The notes under the pieces: model-generated | The model's database searches: none | Seen by the model: only the letters and a program-made list of their open reading frames with translations | Told to the model about the DNA's origin: nothing | Shown: piece after piece, positions 62,527 to 64,000 of the stretch | Layout: each line of letters begins with the position of its first letter | How positions within the stretch are numbered: position 1 is the stretch's first letter | Source of the DNA: Geosiphon pyriformis | Taxonomy: Eukaryota > Glomeromycota > Glomeromycetes > Archaeosporales > Geosiphonaceae | Assembly (NCBI GenBank): GCA_016748015.1 | Contig: JAAOMT010000439.1 | Location: forward strand, 663,097-727,096 | Reading direction: 5' to 3' | DNA length: 64,000 nucleotides | Translations under genes and position numbers: made by a program

Positions 62527-63090
62527 TTCCATTCATTCAAACATTTACCCCACAAAAATTTCCAAATTTGACCATAATAAAAATAAATTTAAAAAAAGGT
62601 TTTAAATTTAATTGGTTAGTTTTATAAATAAGTGTTTTTTCAAACAGGTTTTCCAAAAAACGAGAAATGAATAGTCAATCTTCCCTGAATGCAAAATTAA
62701 ATATTTACACATATTTACATATATATATTTTTTTCATTGTGATTACCGACTATTTTTATACTAGTCTCATTACCCGGAGAAATAACAATGATAAATAAAA
62801 GATTTTTAAAATAGAAAAATAGTGTTCAATATTTCCTTTTTTTTGTTGTTTCATCAATTATTATAAATCATTAAATTATTATTACAAAGAATTTAGGGTA
62901 TGAGTAAAAAAAAACAAAAAAAAAAGGGTTTTTTGTTAGGACCCTTGACCTTTTGACCTTCTCTCTCTCTGTGTGTGTGTGTGTATCTTCAAAAGTTTTT
63001 TTTTTAAATAAGGACATGGTGTTAAGAACGCAATAGAAATTAACTATTTTATTTTTGAGATCTTTATTTCTGCATCAAGTTTGGTCTGAA

Positions 63091-63165
63091 TACGATACGA
63101 TACGATACGATACGATACGATACGATATGATATGATATGATATGATATGATATGATATGATATGA
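63091..63165. repeat. Two-phase pentanucleotide array: 7x TACGA then 8x TATGA
   Basis: Seven perfect TACGA units are followed without a break by eight perfect TATGA units. The two units differ only by C/T at a CpG. Confidence 0.95.
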
Positions 63166-63565
63166 GAAAAAGGATAAATTCAATTATGGTATAATTTAAT
63201 TTCAAAAAAGTTGTGTGAGTTTACTTTTTTAAACATATAATAATAGTGGGTTAATATGATATTTTTCGACCAAAGGAAGCTTTTAATAAAAAATCAATAG
63301 TTCTTTTGCAGTTTTTTGTTTTAATAATACACACAGTCAAATTTCAATATGACGGGATGTAATTTTCTTAAATAAATGGATAATTATAGGAATTATCATT
63401 TATCTGTGCATAAATGCTAAATACATGCATGGAACATAATGATGATTTAAACTTAAAGTAGAGTTTGAAAAGAAATTCCCTTTTAATTTTTTTACTCAAA
63501 AGAAACGATGAAACAAAAATTTTAAAAAAATTCAAAAGTTTTTTAATTTATAATCGATTGATCTT

Positions 63566-63567
<2 letters not shown>

Positions 63568-63608
<41 letters not shown>
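63568..63608. repeat. (TGAT)n microsatellite
   Basis: About ten TGAT units. Confidence 0.9.
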
Positions 63609-63945
63609 CGTAAATGGGTTCACAGGGTATATGTTTCGCATAAAGAACAAGTTTTTTTTTTTTGTTTTTTTTCTTATTGAACACACTAGAAGACCCTAAT
63701 CACAGGAATTTAAAATAAATATTTATTTTTCATTGATATCTTTTTTACAAAAAAGGTTATCAGTTTGGGAAAAAATAATTTTTCCTAAAAATTCTTTTTA
63801 CTATCACTTTTTACTCGAAAGAAAGAACATTCGATGAAAAAATTTTATTCATTCCAAAAAGATTTTTCACCTGGTATCTCGGCGGAATTCGCCGTTGATA
63901 GACTTTTAAAAAGTTGATGATATTATCAAAAAAAAAAAAAAAAAA

Positions 63946-64000
63946 NNNNNNNNNNNNNNNNNNNNNNNNNNNNNNNNNNNNNNNNNNNNNNNNNNNNNNN
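63946..64000. other. Assembly gap (N) at the window end
   Basis: 55 N to the window edge. Confidence 0.98.

Larger units (their letters stand above)
61482..63945. other. Intergenic DNA with simple repeats, no gene seen
   Basis: Between and around the listed microsatellites the sequence is A/T-rich but less drained than the deserts. There is no ORF with family resemblance. Short TTAT and ATTT tracts, a TCTCTC/GTGTGT tract at 62961-62984 and long poly-A and poly-T runs are present. The last bases before the gap are a poly-A run. Confidence 0.5.

Overview
This window looks like an AT-rich fungal chromosome segment, most probably from an arbuscular mycorrhizal fungus (Glomeromycotina, Rhizophagus/Gigaspora type). 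The grounds are two intron-rich host genes with short GT-AG introns, long stretches that are almost only A and T, and retroelement proteins of a style I recognise from Rhizophagus genomes. The genus is inference; no rRNA or other marker is present.

Layout. 1-677: a partial LTR (family B) inside the 3' UTR stub of a LINE (678-794). 806-18554: full-length LINE copy A (+), broken by a solo LTR (2003-2989) and by a complete Ty3/gypsy-type element (5897-15845) that encodes Gag, protease, a Cys-rich region, a dUTPase, RT, RNase H, integrase and a separate intact 235-residue ORF. 18566-19937: AT-only spacer. 19938-22905: host gene for the Pol I core factor subunit Rrn7/TAF1B (10 exons, +). 23663-25172: host gene for an SPT2 chromatin protein (3 exons, -), convergent with RRN7. 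25173-32114: AT desert that contains a base-drained LINE relic. 32115-37127: 5'-truncated LINE D, containing a 20-N gap flanked by two identical 2,422-bp blocks, almost certainly an assembly artefact. 38184-45867: LINE B (-) with a solo LTR in its RNase H domain. 46891-49181: an ORF1-only LINE derivative G (-). 49707-56362: LINE C (-), inserted into another AT-drained LINE relic. 56377-63945: AT-rich spacer and microsatellite-rich intergenic DNA with no convincing gene. 63946-64000: N gap.

How it works together. The two host genes form a 5.2-kb island in a retrotransposon graveyard. LINEs A, B and C share one plan: ORF1 with an RRM-like fold and CCHC knuckle, then ORF2 with APE endonuclease, RT, RNase H and a C-terminal zinc knuckle. 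They share a 5' CTTCTTTC start, a conserved 3' end, a TAAA- or A-rich tail and 11-14 bp target duplications. The ORF1 stop overlaps the ORF2 start as ATGA. Four insertions (A, B, C, G) have candidate target duplications, and several LTR insertions can be removed on paper to restore the host frame.

The most striking pattern is how these elements die. Reading frames stay open over kilobases with few or no frameshifts, yet carry many in-frame stops at positions where Trp, Arg or Gln is expected, as C-to-T and G-to-A transitions would produce. The AT deserts look like the end stage of the same directional process.
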